This document shows, piece by piece, positions 1 through 6,276 of a DNA stretch of 19,666 nucleotides. The DNA comes from AC-50 sp035640455 (GTDB taxonomy: Bacteria; Actinomycetota; Thermoleophilia; Gaiellales; Gaiellaceae): assembly GCA_035640455.1 (NCBI GenBank), contig DASQWB010000077.1, positions 1-19,666 on the forward strand, in the 5' to 3' direction. The number at the start of each line of letters is the position of its first letter. Within the stretch, counting starts at the first letter, position 1. The notes under the pieces were generated by a model, which worked only from the letters and a program-made list of their open reading frames with translations, made no database searches and was not told where the DNA came from. Made by a program: the position numbers and the translations under genes.

Positions 1-1
1 G

Positions 2-115
2 CTCGTCCTGGCCGACCTCAACGAGGAACTCGACCTGCTCGCGGCCGAGGAGGAAGAGATCTGGGCGCGCCGCGCCGAGCTACAGCGAGCGAAGCAGCCG
101 CCGGACGACGACTAG
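2..115 (+). CDS. C-terminal end of an unrecognised protein (5' truncated by window)
   Basis: An open frame enters from the left edge and runs 37 codons to a TAG at 113-115. The residues are strongly charged, with an acidic helix-like stretch (NEELDLLAAEEEEIW) followed by a basic stretch and a DDD end, suggesting a helical or coiled-coil tail. There is too little to name a family. The stop is in the same frame as the aminotransferase remnant that begins right after it, but the sequence before the stop does not resemble the region that precedes that domain in aminotransferases, so I treat the two as unrelated. Confidence 0.45.
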   Translation, partial: LVLADLNEELDLLAAEEEEIWARRAELQRAKQPPDDD

Positions 116-520
116 AGTGGTCAAATCCAGCGGCTGGTCTACAACACGACGACGCCGGTCGGGATCGCGCGCGCCGCCGCGACCGCCGTGCTGCGCGGCG
201 ACCAGGCCCACGTGGCCGACTGCGTGGCCGAGCTCGAGCGCCGCCGCGACACGCTCCTCGACGGCCTCGCCGGCTGGCCGCTCGTCCGGCCGGGCGGCGG
301 CTGGTCACTGCTCCTCGACGTGGCGGCGCTCGGCTTCGAGCCCGAGGAGGCCTCGCGGCTGCTGCTCCGGGAGTCGTCGATCGCGGCGACCGGCATGCGC
401 GGCTGGGGCGGAGACGTCGCCGCGCGCCACGTCCGCTTCGTCTTCAGCGCCGAGCCGGTGGAGCGGCTGGAGACGATCCCCGAGCGGCTCGCGGACGGCT
501 CGCTCGCGCGGGCGCTGTAA
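116..520 (+). pseudogene. 5'-truncated remnant of a PLP-dependent class I/II aminotransferase
   Basis: The frame from base 116 to the TAA at 518-520 encodes about 134 residues that read as the C-terminal small domain of fold-type I aminotransferases: a YNTTTPVGIARAAA segment, a helix with ELERRRDTLLDGLAG, the strand/turn WPLVRPGGGWSLLLDV, then GWGGDVAARHVRFVFS with the Arg that normally contacts the substrate carboxylate. A complete enzyme has about 390 residues. The large PLP-binding domain with its catalytic Lys is missing, and the homology starts within a few bases of the upstream TAG. No ATG lies in frame at the junction; the first plausible start is GTG at 188. A deletion or rearrangement remnant is most likely. 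A short expressed protein from 188 cannot be excluded but could not bind PLP. Confidence 0.6.
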
Positions 521-596
521 CGCAGCAAGGCAAGAGAAGCCATCGGCCTCACCCGGTGGTACGAAGGGAGGCGACGGTCGCGCTCCATCGCCCTCC

Positions 597-1043
597 ATGT
601 CGACGCACTCCACTGCATCCAGCTCCGCCGCACCCGATCTCGCCGAGTTCGCCCGCGGCTTCCTCGGCCTCGCAGCGCCGGGACCGCAACCCTCGCCGGC
701 GCCGCCGCCGGGCGGGGCGGCGCCGCACGTCTACCGGCAGCGGATCTACCACCTCATCCCGTACGGGCACTTCGACGAGGTCCTCGCCCTCTGCGAGCAG
801 CTGAACGCGCTCGCTCGGGCCCGCGGCGGGACGGGCGGAAGCCTCTGGATCCCGACGGTGGGCGAGCAAAACGAGCTGATCGTCGAGTTCGAGTTCGACG
901 ACCTCGGCGTCTGGCAGCGGGGCCGGGCGGCACGCAACGCGGATCCGCAGTGGACGGCGATCGTCCGCAAGATCGGCGAGTCCGTCGTCCCCGGCTCCGT
1001 GCGCACCGAGCTCTGGGAGACCGCGCCCCACCTGGCCACGTAA
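597..1043 (+). CDS. Tagged small protein, probable dimeric alpha/beta-barrel (NIPSNAP-like) fold
   Basis: This 148-residue protein is the first gene of a four-gene operon. Residues 14-25 form a short helix (DLAEFARGFLGL), followed at 26-42 by a Pro/Gly-rich linker. Residues 45-144 have the strand-helix-strand-strand-helix-strand order of ferredoxin-like alpha/beta barrels: RQRIYHLIPYG, a helix with EVLALCEQLNALARA, paired strands around ELIVEFEFDD, a helix with QWTAIVRKIGES, and a final strand ending RTELWET. NIPSNAP and stress-responsive barrel proteins look like this, but no catalytic residue is evident and the function is unknown. ATG 597 is chosen because coding character starts there. 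The nearest Shine-Dalgarno-like GGGAGG (566-571) is too far upstream to serve it. The next gene begins 10 bases downstream. Confidence 0.68.
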   Translation: MSTHSTASSSAAPDLAEFARGFLGLAAPGPQPSPAPPPGGAAPHVYRQRIYHLIPYGHFDEVLALCEQLNALARARGGTGGSLWIPTVGEQNELIVEFEFDDLGVWQRGRAARNADPQWTAIVRKIGESVVPGSVRTELWETAPHLAT

Positions 1044-1053
1044 AGGAGGCTTC

Positions 1054-1797
1054 ATGAGCGAGTACTACAACATCGGCAGCGAGCTTCGGTCGTTCCTCCA
1101 GGGTCTGCTCTCGGGTGCGCCGGCGCCACCCCCGTCGCCGCCCGGCGGGCCTCCGCGGAGGAACGGCCAGCAGGCGGCGGACTGGGGACCGCGGATCGAG
1201 ATGGCCGGCCTCGACGACCTCTACCACCCGCAGGAGGTGGAGCCCTTCAGCGTCCCTCCGGCGGCGATCGACAACCTCCATCTCAGCTCCACCGACAAGT
1301 TCCTCGTCCCCGGACGCGGGGAGTTCAACGTCAACTTCGAGGGATACTTCCGCGTCGCCCGCGACCACCCGACGGCGCAGGACTGGGCCGCGGCGAACGT
1401 CTTCGTCAACCTTGCGGACATGAGGCTCACCGGTGAGCACCGCGACCTCGGGAACCTGACCGTCAGGCTCAATCCGGACGTCGTCTCGCCGGGCCAGACG
1501 TTCGCGCCGGGCTCCGCGACGGCTCCTGCGGCCTGCCGCATCGGCGCCGGTGTCGTCTTCGAGGCTCCCGACATGGGCGTCACGATGTTCAACAAGGAGC
1601 CGATCCTCCTCATGAACGACGGGATCGAGGCGATTCCGCCCGTCGAGGATCCGAACGGCGCCGCACACGTCTACAAGCTGCCGCTCTACAACGCCCAGGA
1701 TCCGGACGGCAAGCCGGTGGCCTACCTCACCGAGCTGCGCTATACCGTCGGGCACTACGTCACCGAGGCCCAAGCGGCCGCGTTCCAGGCGTTGTAA
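1054..1797 (+). CDS. Uncharacterised protein with the same N-terminal helix/Pro-rich tag
   Basis: This 247-residue protein is second in the operon and has an ideal AAGGAGG (1043-1049) five bases before its ATG; that motif begins inside the previous stop codon. Residues 9-20 form a short helix (SELRSFLQGLLS), followed by a Pro-rich linker at 21-35. The same arrangement opens the preceding protein. The body (about 45-247) is rich in beta strands and has no signal peptide or membrane segment. Recognisable pieces are DKFLVPGRGEFNVNFEGYFR (82-101), NLTVRLNPDVVSPGQTF (134-150) and a C-terminal AHVYKLPLYNAQDPDGKP region (204-221). I do not recognise a named family. It is probably a soluble beta-sandwich-like protein that acts together with its operon partners; this last point is inference from coupling and the shared tag. 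Confidence 0.75.
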   Translation: MSEYYNIGSELRSFLQGLLSGAPAPPPSPPGGPPRRNGQQAADWGPRIEMAGLDDLYHPQEVEPFSVPPAAIDNLHLSSTDKFLVPGRGEFNVNFEGYFRVARDHPTAQDWAAANVFVNLADMRLTGEHRDLGNLTVRLNPDVVSPGQTFAPGSATAPAACRIGAGVVFEAPDMGVTMFNKEPILLMNDGIEAIPPVEDPNGAAHVYKLPLYNAQDPDGKPVAYLTELRYTVGHYVTEAQAAAFQAL

Positions 1798-1799
1798 GG

Positions 1800-2036
1800 G
1801 TGACGGGCGAGCCGGGCCGCAGCATCGACGACGTGCGGAGGGATGCGGAGGCGGATCTCCTCTCGCTCCCGCACGTCGTCGGCGTCGGCGTCGGGAAGTC
1901 GGGCGACGAGCCGGTGATCAAGGTGTTCGTCGAGCGCAAGGCGCCTCTCGACGAGCGCGTTCCGTCCTCGCTCGAGGGATTCGCGGTGCAGGTCGAGGAG
2001 ATCGGCCACGTGACGGCGCACGAGGAGCGGCCGTAG
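1800..2036 (+). CDS. Stand-alone GVGVGK domain, paralogue of the peptidase N-terminal domain
   Basis: This 78-residue protein starts at a GTG two bases after the previous stop; its last base is the first base of the next gene's GTG (TAGTG). Residues 23-33 read LPHVVGVGVGK, followed by a strand VIKVFVERK (39-47) and a loop LDERVPSSLEGFAVQVEEIG (50-69). The same series, in the same order, appears at residues 37-92 of the downstream peptidase: NVIGVGVGVK, a strand ending VTHK, LSERDRLPPHIDG, DVVAVGLP. It is therefore a single-domain homologue of the peptidase's N-terminal region. A pro-peptide-like, inhibitory or adaptor role is possible, but nothing in the sequence proves this. Confidence 0.72.
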   Translation: MTGEPGRSIDDVRRDAEADLLSLPHVVGVGVGKSGDEPVIKVFVERKAPLDERVPSSLEGFAVQVEEIGHVTAHEERP

Positions 2037-3079
2037 TGGCCGACGATCCTCGCGCGCTTCTCCTCGGCCGCACCGCTCGCGAGCTCCGCGGCCCGCACGA
2101 GACGGCCCGAGCCGAGCTGCTGGCCCCCGACGCGAGGCCGGCCAACGTGATCGGCGTGGGGGTGGGCGTGAAGTGGACCGGTGGCGTCCCGACCGGCGAG
2201 CCGGCTGTGCTCACGCTCGTGACGCACAAGGTCGGCATCGCCGACCTCTCCGAGCGCGACCGCCTTCCTCCGCACATCGACGGTGTCAAGACCGACGTCG
2301 TCGCCGTTGGCCTGCCGATCGCCGGCGCGGCGCCGGCCGGCCCGGTCCAGCAGACGCTCACCGCGCGGGTGCGCCCGGTCAAGGGCGGCTACAGCATCGG
2401 CCACAAGGACATCACGGCGGGCACCACCGCGACCGCCGTCTACGACCTCCTCCCGGGCGGCACGCTCAGCCCGCCCGCCCTCGGCGTCGGCATCCCGACG
2501 GCCTACTACGTCCTGAGCAACAACCACATCCTCGCCAACGGGAACGCCGCGGCGATCGGCGACGCGATCCTCCAGCCCGGTCCCTACGACGGCGGCAAGG
2601 ACCCGCAAGACCGGATCGCGAGCCTCAGCCGCTTCATCCCGATCAGCTTCGCGCCGGAGGTCCCGCTCGAGAACCACAACAACATCGTCGACTGCGCGAT
2701 CGCTTCGGCGACGTACGCGGACATCGACCGCGAGATCTTCTGGATCGGCGGCGCCAGGGGCTGGCGCCGGCGGAGCGGGGTGAACGTCGGTTCGACGGTC
2801 CAGAAGGTCGGTCGCTCGAGCTGCTACACGGTCGGCCGCATCATCGCCGTGAACACGACGATCGACATCAGCTACGGGAAAGGGAAGATGGCGCGCTTCC
2901 ACGACCAGTTCCTGACGACGCCGATGTCGACCCCCGGCGACTCGGGCTCGCTGATCCTGAGCATGGACGGGGTCGCGGTCGGGCTCCTCTGCGCCGGCTC
3001 GCCCGCCTCGACGGTCGTGAACCAGATCGAGAACGTCCGCTCGCTGCTCTGGGTCGAGGTCGGCGGCGAGGCGACCTGA
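2036..3079 (+). CDS. Trypsin-like serine peptidase with N-terminal GVGVGK domain (NAL1-like)
   Basis: This 347-residue protein ends the operon and is translationally coupled to the 78-residue gene by a one-base stop/start overlap. Residues 37-92 hold the GVGVGVK domain. A chymotrypsin-fold region follows with a plausible triad: His164 in YVLSNNHILAN, Asp219 in NNIVDCAIA and Ser303 in STPGDSGSLIL, in the correct order and with normal spacing (His to Ser about 140 residues). Asp at 302 and Gly at 301 and 304 complete the usual oxyanion-hole motif. No signal peptide is seen, so it probably acts in the cytoplasm. The architecture resembles the NAL1-type peptidases known from plants and bacteria; that assignment is from memory of the family. 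Substrate unknown. The three other operon products are the obvious candidate partners or targets. Confidence 0.82.
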   Translation: MADDPRALLLGRTARELRGPHETARAELLAPDARPANVIGVGVGVKWTGGVPTGEPAVLTLVTHKVGIADLSERDRLPPHIDGVKTDVVAVGLPIAGAAPAGPVQQTLTARVRPVKGGYSIGHKDITAGTTATAVYDLLPGGTLSPPALGVGIPTAYYVLSNNHILANGNAAAIGDAILQPGPYDGGKDPQDRIASLSRFIPISFAPEVPLENHNNIVDCAIASATYADIDREIFWIGGARGWRRRSGVNVGSTVQKVGRSSCYTVGRIIAVNTTIDISYGKGKMARFHDQFLTTPMSTPGDSGSLILSMDGVAVGLLCAGSPASTVVNQIENVRSLLWVEVGGEAT

Positions 3080-3109
3080 GTCAGCCGTAGCTCTGCAACA
3101 GTTCTTGGC

Positions 3110-3703
3110 GTGATCTCGCAGCTCGCGGCGTTCTTCGCCGTCTCGGCGGTCGTCATCGTCACGCCGGGGCAGGACACGGCGCTCACGATCCGGAACGCCG
3201 TCCTCGGCGGCCGGCGAGGCGGCGTCGCCACCGCGGCCGGAGTCGCGGCCGGCCAGGCGACGTGGACGGTCGCGGCGAGCGCGGGGGTGGCCGCGCTCCT
3301 GCGGACCTCGGAGCCGGCGTTCCTCGCCGTCAAGCTCGCCGGTGCCGCGTACCTCGTCTACCTCGGCGTGCAGACGCTGCTCCGCCGCGGCGAGGTGCGC
3401 TCTTTTGCCGGCGGCTCGCGGCGGCGCGCGTTCCGCCAGGGCCTGCTCTCGAACCTCGGCAACCCGAAGATGGCCGTCTTCTTCATGAGCCTGCTGCCGC
3501 AGTTCGCAACGACCTTCTCCGCCGGCCTTGCCCTCGGCCTCGTCTTCTGCTCCATGACCTTCGCCTGGCTCACGGGCTATGCCGTCGCGGTCGCGAAGGC
3601 CGGGCACGTGCTGCGCCGGCCGCGGATCCGGCGCGCGCTCGACCGTGTCACCGGTGCCGTGCTCGTCGCGTTCGGACTGCGGCTGGCCGCGGAGAGCCAT
3701 TAG
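3110..3703 (+). CDS. LysE/RhtB-family amino-acid exporter
   Basis: This 197-residue inner-membrane protein has the usual family length (about 200-210). It carries the N-terminal signature VTPGQDTALTIRNAVLGGRR (17-36), the helix AVKLAGAAYLVYLGVQTL (73-90) and the conserved QGLLSNLGNPKMAVFFMSLL (110-129). Five or six hydrophobic helices cover most of the protein, with a basic loop around 92-109. LysE-type proteins export amino acids or related small metabolites by proton exchange; the substrate cannot be read from sequence. The start is a GTG at 3110, 30 bases after the peptidase stop, with no convincing Shine-Dalgarno motif. Whether it is co-transcribed with the peptidase operon is uncertain. 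Confidence 0.88.
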   Translation: MISQLAAFFAVSAVVIVTPGQDTALTIRNAVLGGRRGGVATAAGVAAGQATWTVAASAGVAALLRTSEPAFLAVKLAGAAYLVYLGVQTLLRRGEVRSFAGGSRRRAFRQGLLSNLGNPKMAVFFMSLLPQFATTFSAGLALGLVFCSMTFAWLTGYAVAVAKAGHVLRRPRIRRALDRVTGAVLVAFGLRLAAESH

Positions 3704-3798
3704 GAGAGTTTGGCGGCGCGGCACAGACTACGTTTCGTCGAACCCTCTTAGTAGAGAGCGCGGAACCCATCGGCCCCGGCCGGACACGAAAGGACGAG

Positions 3799-4356
3799 AT
3801 GGCTCTCGACGAGAGGACTCTCGGTCTGCTGTTCGAGCGTCACGCGAAGCTGATCTACAACTACTGCTTCCGGAGGGTCGGCGACTGGGCGACCGCGGAG
3901 GATCCCGTCTCGGTCGTGTTCCTCGAGGCGTGGCGACGACGGAAGACCCTGCGCGATCCCGACAAGGCGCTGCCCTGGCTCTACGGCATCGCCACGAACG
4001 TCGTCCGCAACCGGCGCCGGGCGCAGCGCCGCTATGCCGCGGCGCTCGGCCGGGTGCCGGCGGCGCTACCGGAGCCGGACTTCGCGGCCGACGCGCTCGC
4101 GCGGCTCGACGACGAGCGACTCGTGAACGGCGTGCTGGCAGACGTCGCCGCGCTGCCGCGCGCGGAGCTCGACGTCTTCGTGCTCTGCGGCTGGTTCGAC
4201 GTCAGCTACGAGGACGCGGCCGTCGCGCTCGGCATCCCGATCGGAACGGTCCGCTCGCGGCTTTCACGCGCGCGCCGGCGCATGCGAGAACTCCAAGCTT
4301 CTTCCGGACACGAAGAGAGCATGAAGGCGACGGGGAAGCAGGCGTTCGAGCGGTGA
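3799..4356 (+). CDS. ECF-type RNA polymerase sigma factor
   Basis: This 185-residue protein has the two-domain layout of extracytoplasmic-function sigma factors. Region 2 spans about 8-75 (LFERHAKLIYNYCFRRVGDW, then AEDPVSVVFLEAWRRR and PWLYGIATNVVRNRRR). Region 4 spans about 117-165 with a helix-turn-helix in SYEDAAVALGIPIGTVRSRL. It would redirect RNA polymerase to stress or envelope promoters. The start is ATG 3799 with AAAGGA (3789-3794) in front; the open frame extends far upstream through the exporter gene, but that part is not coding. The stop overlaps the GTG of the next gene by four bases (GTGA), so sigma factor and membrane partner are made together. Confidence 0.92.
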   Translation: MALDERTLGLLFERHAKLIYNYCFRRVGDWATAEDPVSVVFLEAWRRRKTLRDPDKALPWLYGIATNVVRNRRRAQRRYAAALGRVPAALPEPDFAADALARLDDERLVNGVLADVAALPRAELDVFVLCGWFDVSYEDAAVALGIPIGTVRSRLSRARRRMRELQASSGHEESMKATGKQAFER

Positions 4357-5084
4357 GCGAGCACCTCCCGGCGCTGCCGCTACGCGACTTCCCGCAGGAC
4401 CGTCTCCGCGTGCGCAAGGAGCATCTGCTCCGTGAGGTCGCGCGGCCGCAGCCACGCCTCTCGCCCCGCCGGAGAGTCGCTCTCGCCGTTCTCGTCGCGC
4501 TCGTCGCGATCGGGACGGCGACGGCGGCCACGACGAGTTGGCTCAGGGGCGGCCCGGTCCCGCCTGCGGTCGTCAGCGACTTCGGCTCGTACGCGCCGCA
4601 ACTCGGCTTCCATCCGGATCCGGGCCGCGCGGTGCTGGTCGCCCAAGACGGCCACGTCAGTCTCTACGCCACCACGAACGCAGAGGGAAGCTACTGCCTC
4701 GTGACGAGCGCGCCGTGGAAGCGTCCCGAGACGCTGCCCGACGGTGGCACGTGCATCCCGCCCGCGCAGGCGGCGGCGCCGCTCGTCGCCGGGCTCGTCG
4801 GCGCGTCGAGCGACTCCGTCGTCGTCGCGGGCCGGACGACGAGCCGCGACGCGCGCACGATTCGGTTCACCGATGTCGACGGCAATCCAGTCACGAGGAC
4901 GGTCGGCTCGAGCGGGTTCTTCGTCGCCGACGTCCACTTCACCAGATCGCCGTGCGCGCACGGCGACTGGCGACCGAGCTTCGCCGTCCTCGATCCGACC
5001 GGACGTGAGCTCACGCGGACTCACGTCACACTTGCGCGCGCAGCTGGGCTCGGAGCCTGCGTCCTTCCCGGGCCTCACGGCTAG
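4353..5084 (+). CDS. Single-pass membrane protein, probable regulator of the adjacent sigma factor
   Basis: This 243-residue protein starts at GTG 4353, four bases inside the sigma factor gene. A basic cytoplasmic segment of about 40 residues is followed by one membrane helix (42-61, VALAVLVALVAIGTATAA) and an outer domain of about 180 residues with four cysteines (115, 134, 201, 236), suggesting two disulfides. Position and topology fit an anti-sigma factor or sensor for the ECF sigma. The classic zinc anti-sigma motif (HxxxCxxC) is absent and the inner segment is short, so the mode of binding is unclear. The outer domain does not match a family I can name. Its stop lies three bases from the convergent DUF1015 gene's stop. 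Confidence 0.72.
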   Translation: MSEHLPALPLRDFPQDRLRVRKEHLLREVARPQPRLSPRRRVALAVLVALVAIGTATAATTSWLRGGPVPPAVVSDFGSYAPQLGFHPDPGRAVLVAQDGHVSLYATTNAEGSYCLVTSAPWKRPETLPDGGTCIPPAQAAAPLVAGLVGASSDSVVVAGRTTSRDARTIRFTDVDGNPVTRTVGSSGFFVADVHFTRSPCAHGDWRPSFAVLDPTGRELTRTHVTLARAAGLGACVLPGPHG

Positions 5085-5087
5085 CGC

Positions 5088-6257
5088 TTACAGCTCGACG
5101 ACGACGAGACCGGCGCGCAGCTTCGGCGTGAACCAGGTCGACTTGCGCGGCATCCGGAGGCGCCGCTCGTTGACGGCGACGAAGTCGTCCATCGTCACCG
5201 CCGGGATCCCGAGCGCGACCTGGAACCGGGCCGCGTCCACCTCGCGCTCGAGGTAGTCGCGGCCGTAGTCGCCGCCCACGTAGACGATCCGGTGATCGCC
5301 GGGGTCCCAGCCGAGGACGCCGCGGACGATCCGGTCCTCGACGAGCTGGTGCGGGAGGGTCTCGGGGACCGAGACGCGCTCGACCTGCGGCGTGAGCCCG
5401 ACTCGACCCTCGCGCGAGTAGAGCTCGATCGATCCGCTCTCGCCGACCTCGAAGCCCGCGGCCCCCACGCCCTCGAGGAACTCGGCGTCGTCCATGCCGA
5501 GCTCGGTGAAGGCGCGGTGGTACTCGTCGATGTGCATCGTCTCGGCGGAGAGGACGACCGCGAAGAAGGCGTCGAGCCCCACGTGCTGCGCCGCGCGGCT
5601 GCGGTGGTTGCCGTCGGCGACGAGGAGCTCCTTGCCCTCGAGCGCCGCAAGCAGGCGCTCGCGCTCGGCCGGCTCCGAGACGACATGGACGCGGTGCTCG
5701 TTTCCCTTCTGGTCGCGGCTCGTCACCGGCGGCGGGCGGGAGCGGACGATCTCCTCGATGGCGCCGTGGACGCGGGCATCCGCGTCGGGGGCGGCGAGCA
5801 TGACCGCGCTCGGGAGGTGCCGGAGCGCCCGGATCACGTCCGCGTAGTACTCGACCTTGTCGGCGAAGACGTCCTCGTTGCGGATGATCCGACCCTGTGG
5901 GTTTCGCTCCGCGTCCCAGATCCAGGCCGTCGGCGCCATGAGCCCGATGCCGAGCTGGCGGCCGGTCGGCGCGTCGATCTCGTAGGCGACGAGGAAGTCG
6001 CGCGCCTTCGCGAGCAAGCCCTGTTCCTTGAGGCGGGCGAGCCGCTCTGAGCCGTAGGCCAGTGAGCGGGCGCGATCAGCGCCCGCCGCGACCATCTCCG
6101 GCGTCCGGTGCGGCATCTCGACGCCGAGCATCGACACCGGGTTCGCCTCGACGATGCGCGTGATCTCCGTCTCGTCGGCGAACTCGTCGTAGTTCTGAGC
6201 GCCGGTCTCGCCGGTCGTCGAGATCCAGCCCTTGGCGATCGGCGCGAGGGTCGCCAT
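5088..6257 (-). CDS. DUF1015 family protein
   Basis: This 389-residue protein has the family's full length and order: an N-terminal MATLAPIAKGW segment, a region around AYEIDAPTGRQLGIGLMAPT (91-110), RIIRNEDVFADKVEYYADVI (123-142), and the signature LLVADGNHRSRAAQ (211-224). The DGNHR motif resembles the D-G-x-H-R nucleotide-binding motif of ParB/sulfiredoxin-fold enzymes, so an ATP/ADP-dependent small-molecule kinase is conceivable. In some genomes the family sits beside serine or phosphoglycerate metabolism genes, but no such neighbour is here. An upstream ATG at 6278 would give seven more residues and would overlap the divergent oxygenase start. I prefer 6257 because the conserved N-terminus begins there and a TAGCAT -10 element sits seven bases before it. 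Confidence 0.85.
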   Translation of the reverse strand: MATLAPIAKGWISTTGETGAQNYDEFADETEITRIVEANPVSMLGVEMPHRTPEMVAAGADRARSLAYGSERLARLKEQGLLAKARDFLVAYEIDAPTGRQLGIGLMAPTAWIWDAERNPQGRIIRNEDVFADKVEYYADVIRALRHLPSAVMLAAPDADARVHGAIEEIVRSRPPPVTSRDQKGNEHRVHVVSEPAERERLLAALEGKELLVADGNHRSRAAQHVGLDAFFAVVLSAETMHIDEYHRAFTELGMDDAEFLEGVGAAGFEVGESGSIELYSREGRVGLTPQVERVSVPETLPHQLVEDRIVRGVLGWDPGDHRIVYVGGDYGRDYLEREVDAARFQVALGIPAVTMDDFVAVNERRLRMPRKSTWFTPKLRAGLVVVEL

Positions 6258-6264
6258 CGATGCG

Positions 6265-6270
6265 ATGCTA
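6265..6270 (-). promoter_or_regulatory. Candidate -10 element for a leaderless DUF1015 transcript
   Basis: On the minus strand TAGCAT lies seven bases before ATG 6257, which would place transcription initiation at the start codon. No -35 close to consensus is visible at 16-18 bases. The whole space between the two divergent start codons is only 19 bases. Confidence 0.25.
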
Positions 6271-6276
6271 GTGACC

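Noticed and set aside
117..596. The upstream part of the open frame that contains the first tagged protein
   Set aside because: It is Arg/Ser/Pro-rich noise running out of frame over the aminotransferase remnant; real coding character begins at ATG 597.
1760..3724. A 654-codon open frame on the minus strand opposite the peptidase operon and exporter gene
   Set aside because: It is rich in Arg, Asp and Gly without any domain, and it mirrors the codon bias of the well-supported plus-strand genes. Long antisense frames are expected at this GC content.
3762..3767. GGAACC upstream of the ECF sigma factor gene as a self-recognised ECF -35 box
   Set aside because: The sequence at 16-17 bases downstream (ACACGA) is not a convincing ECF -10, so I do not list it as a promoter.
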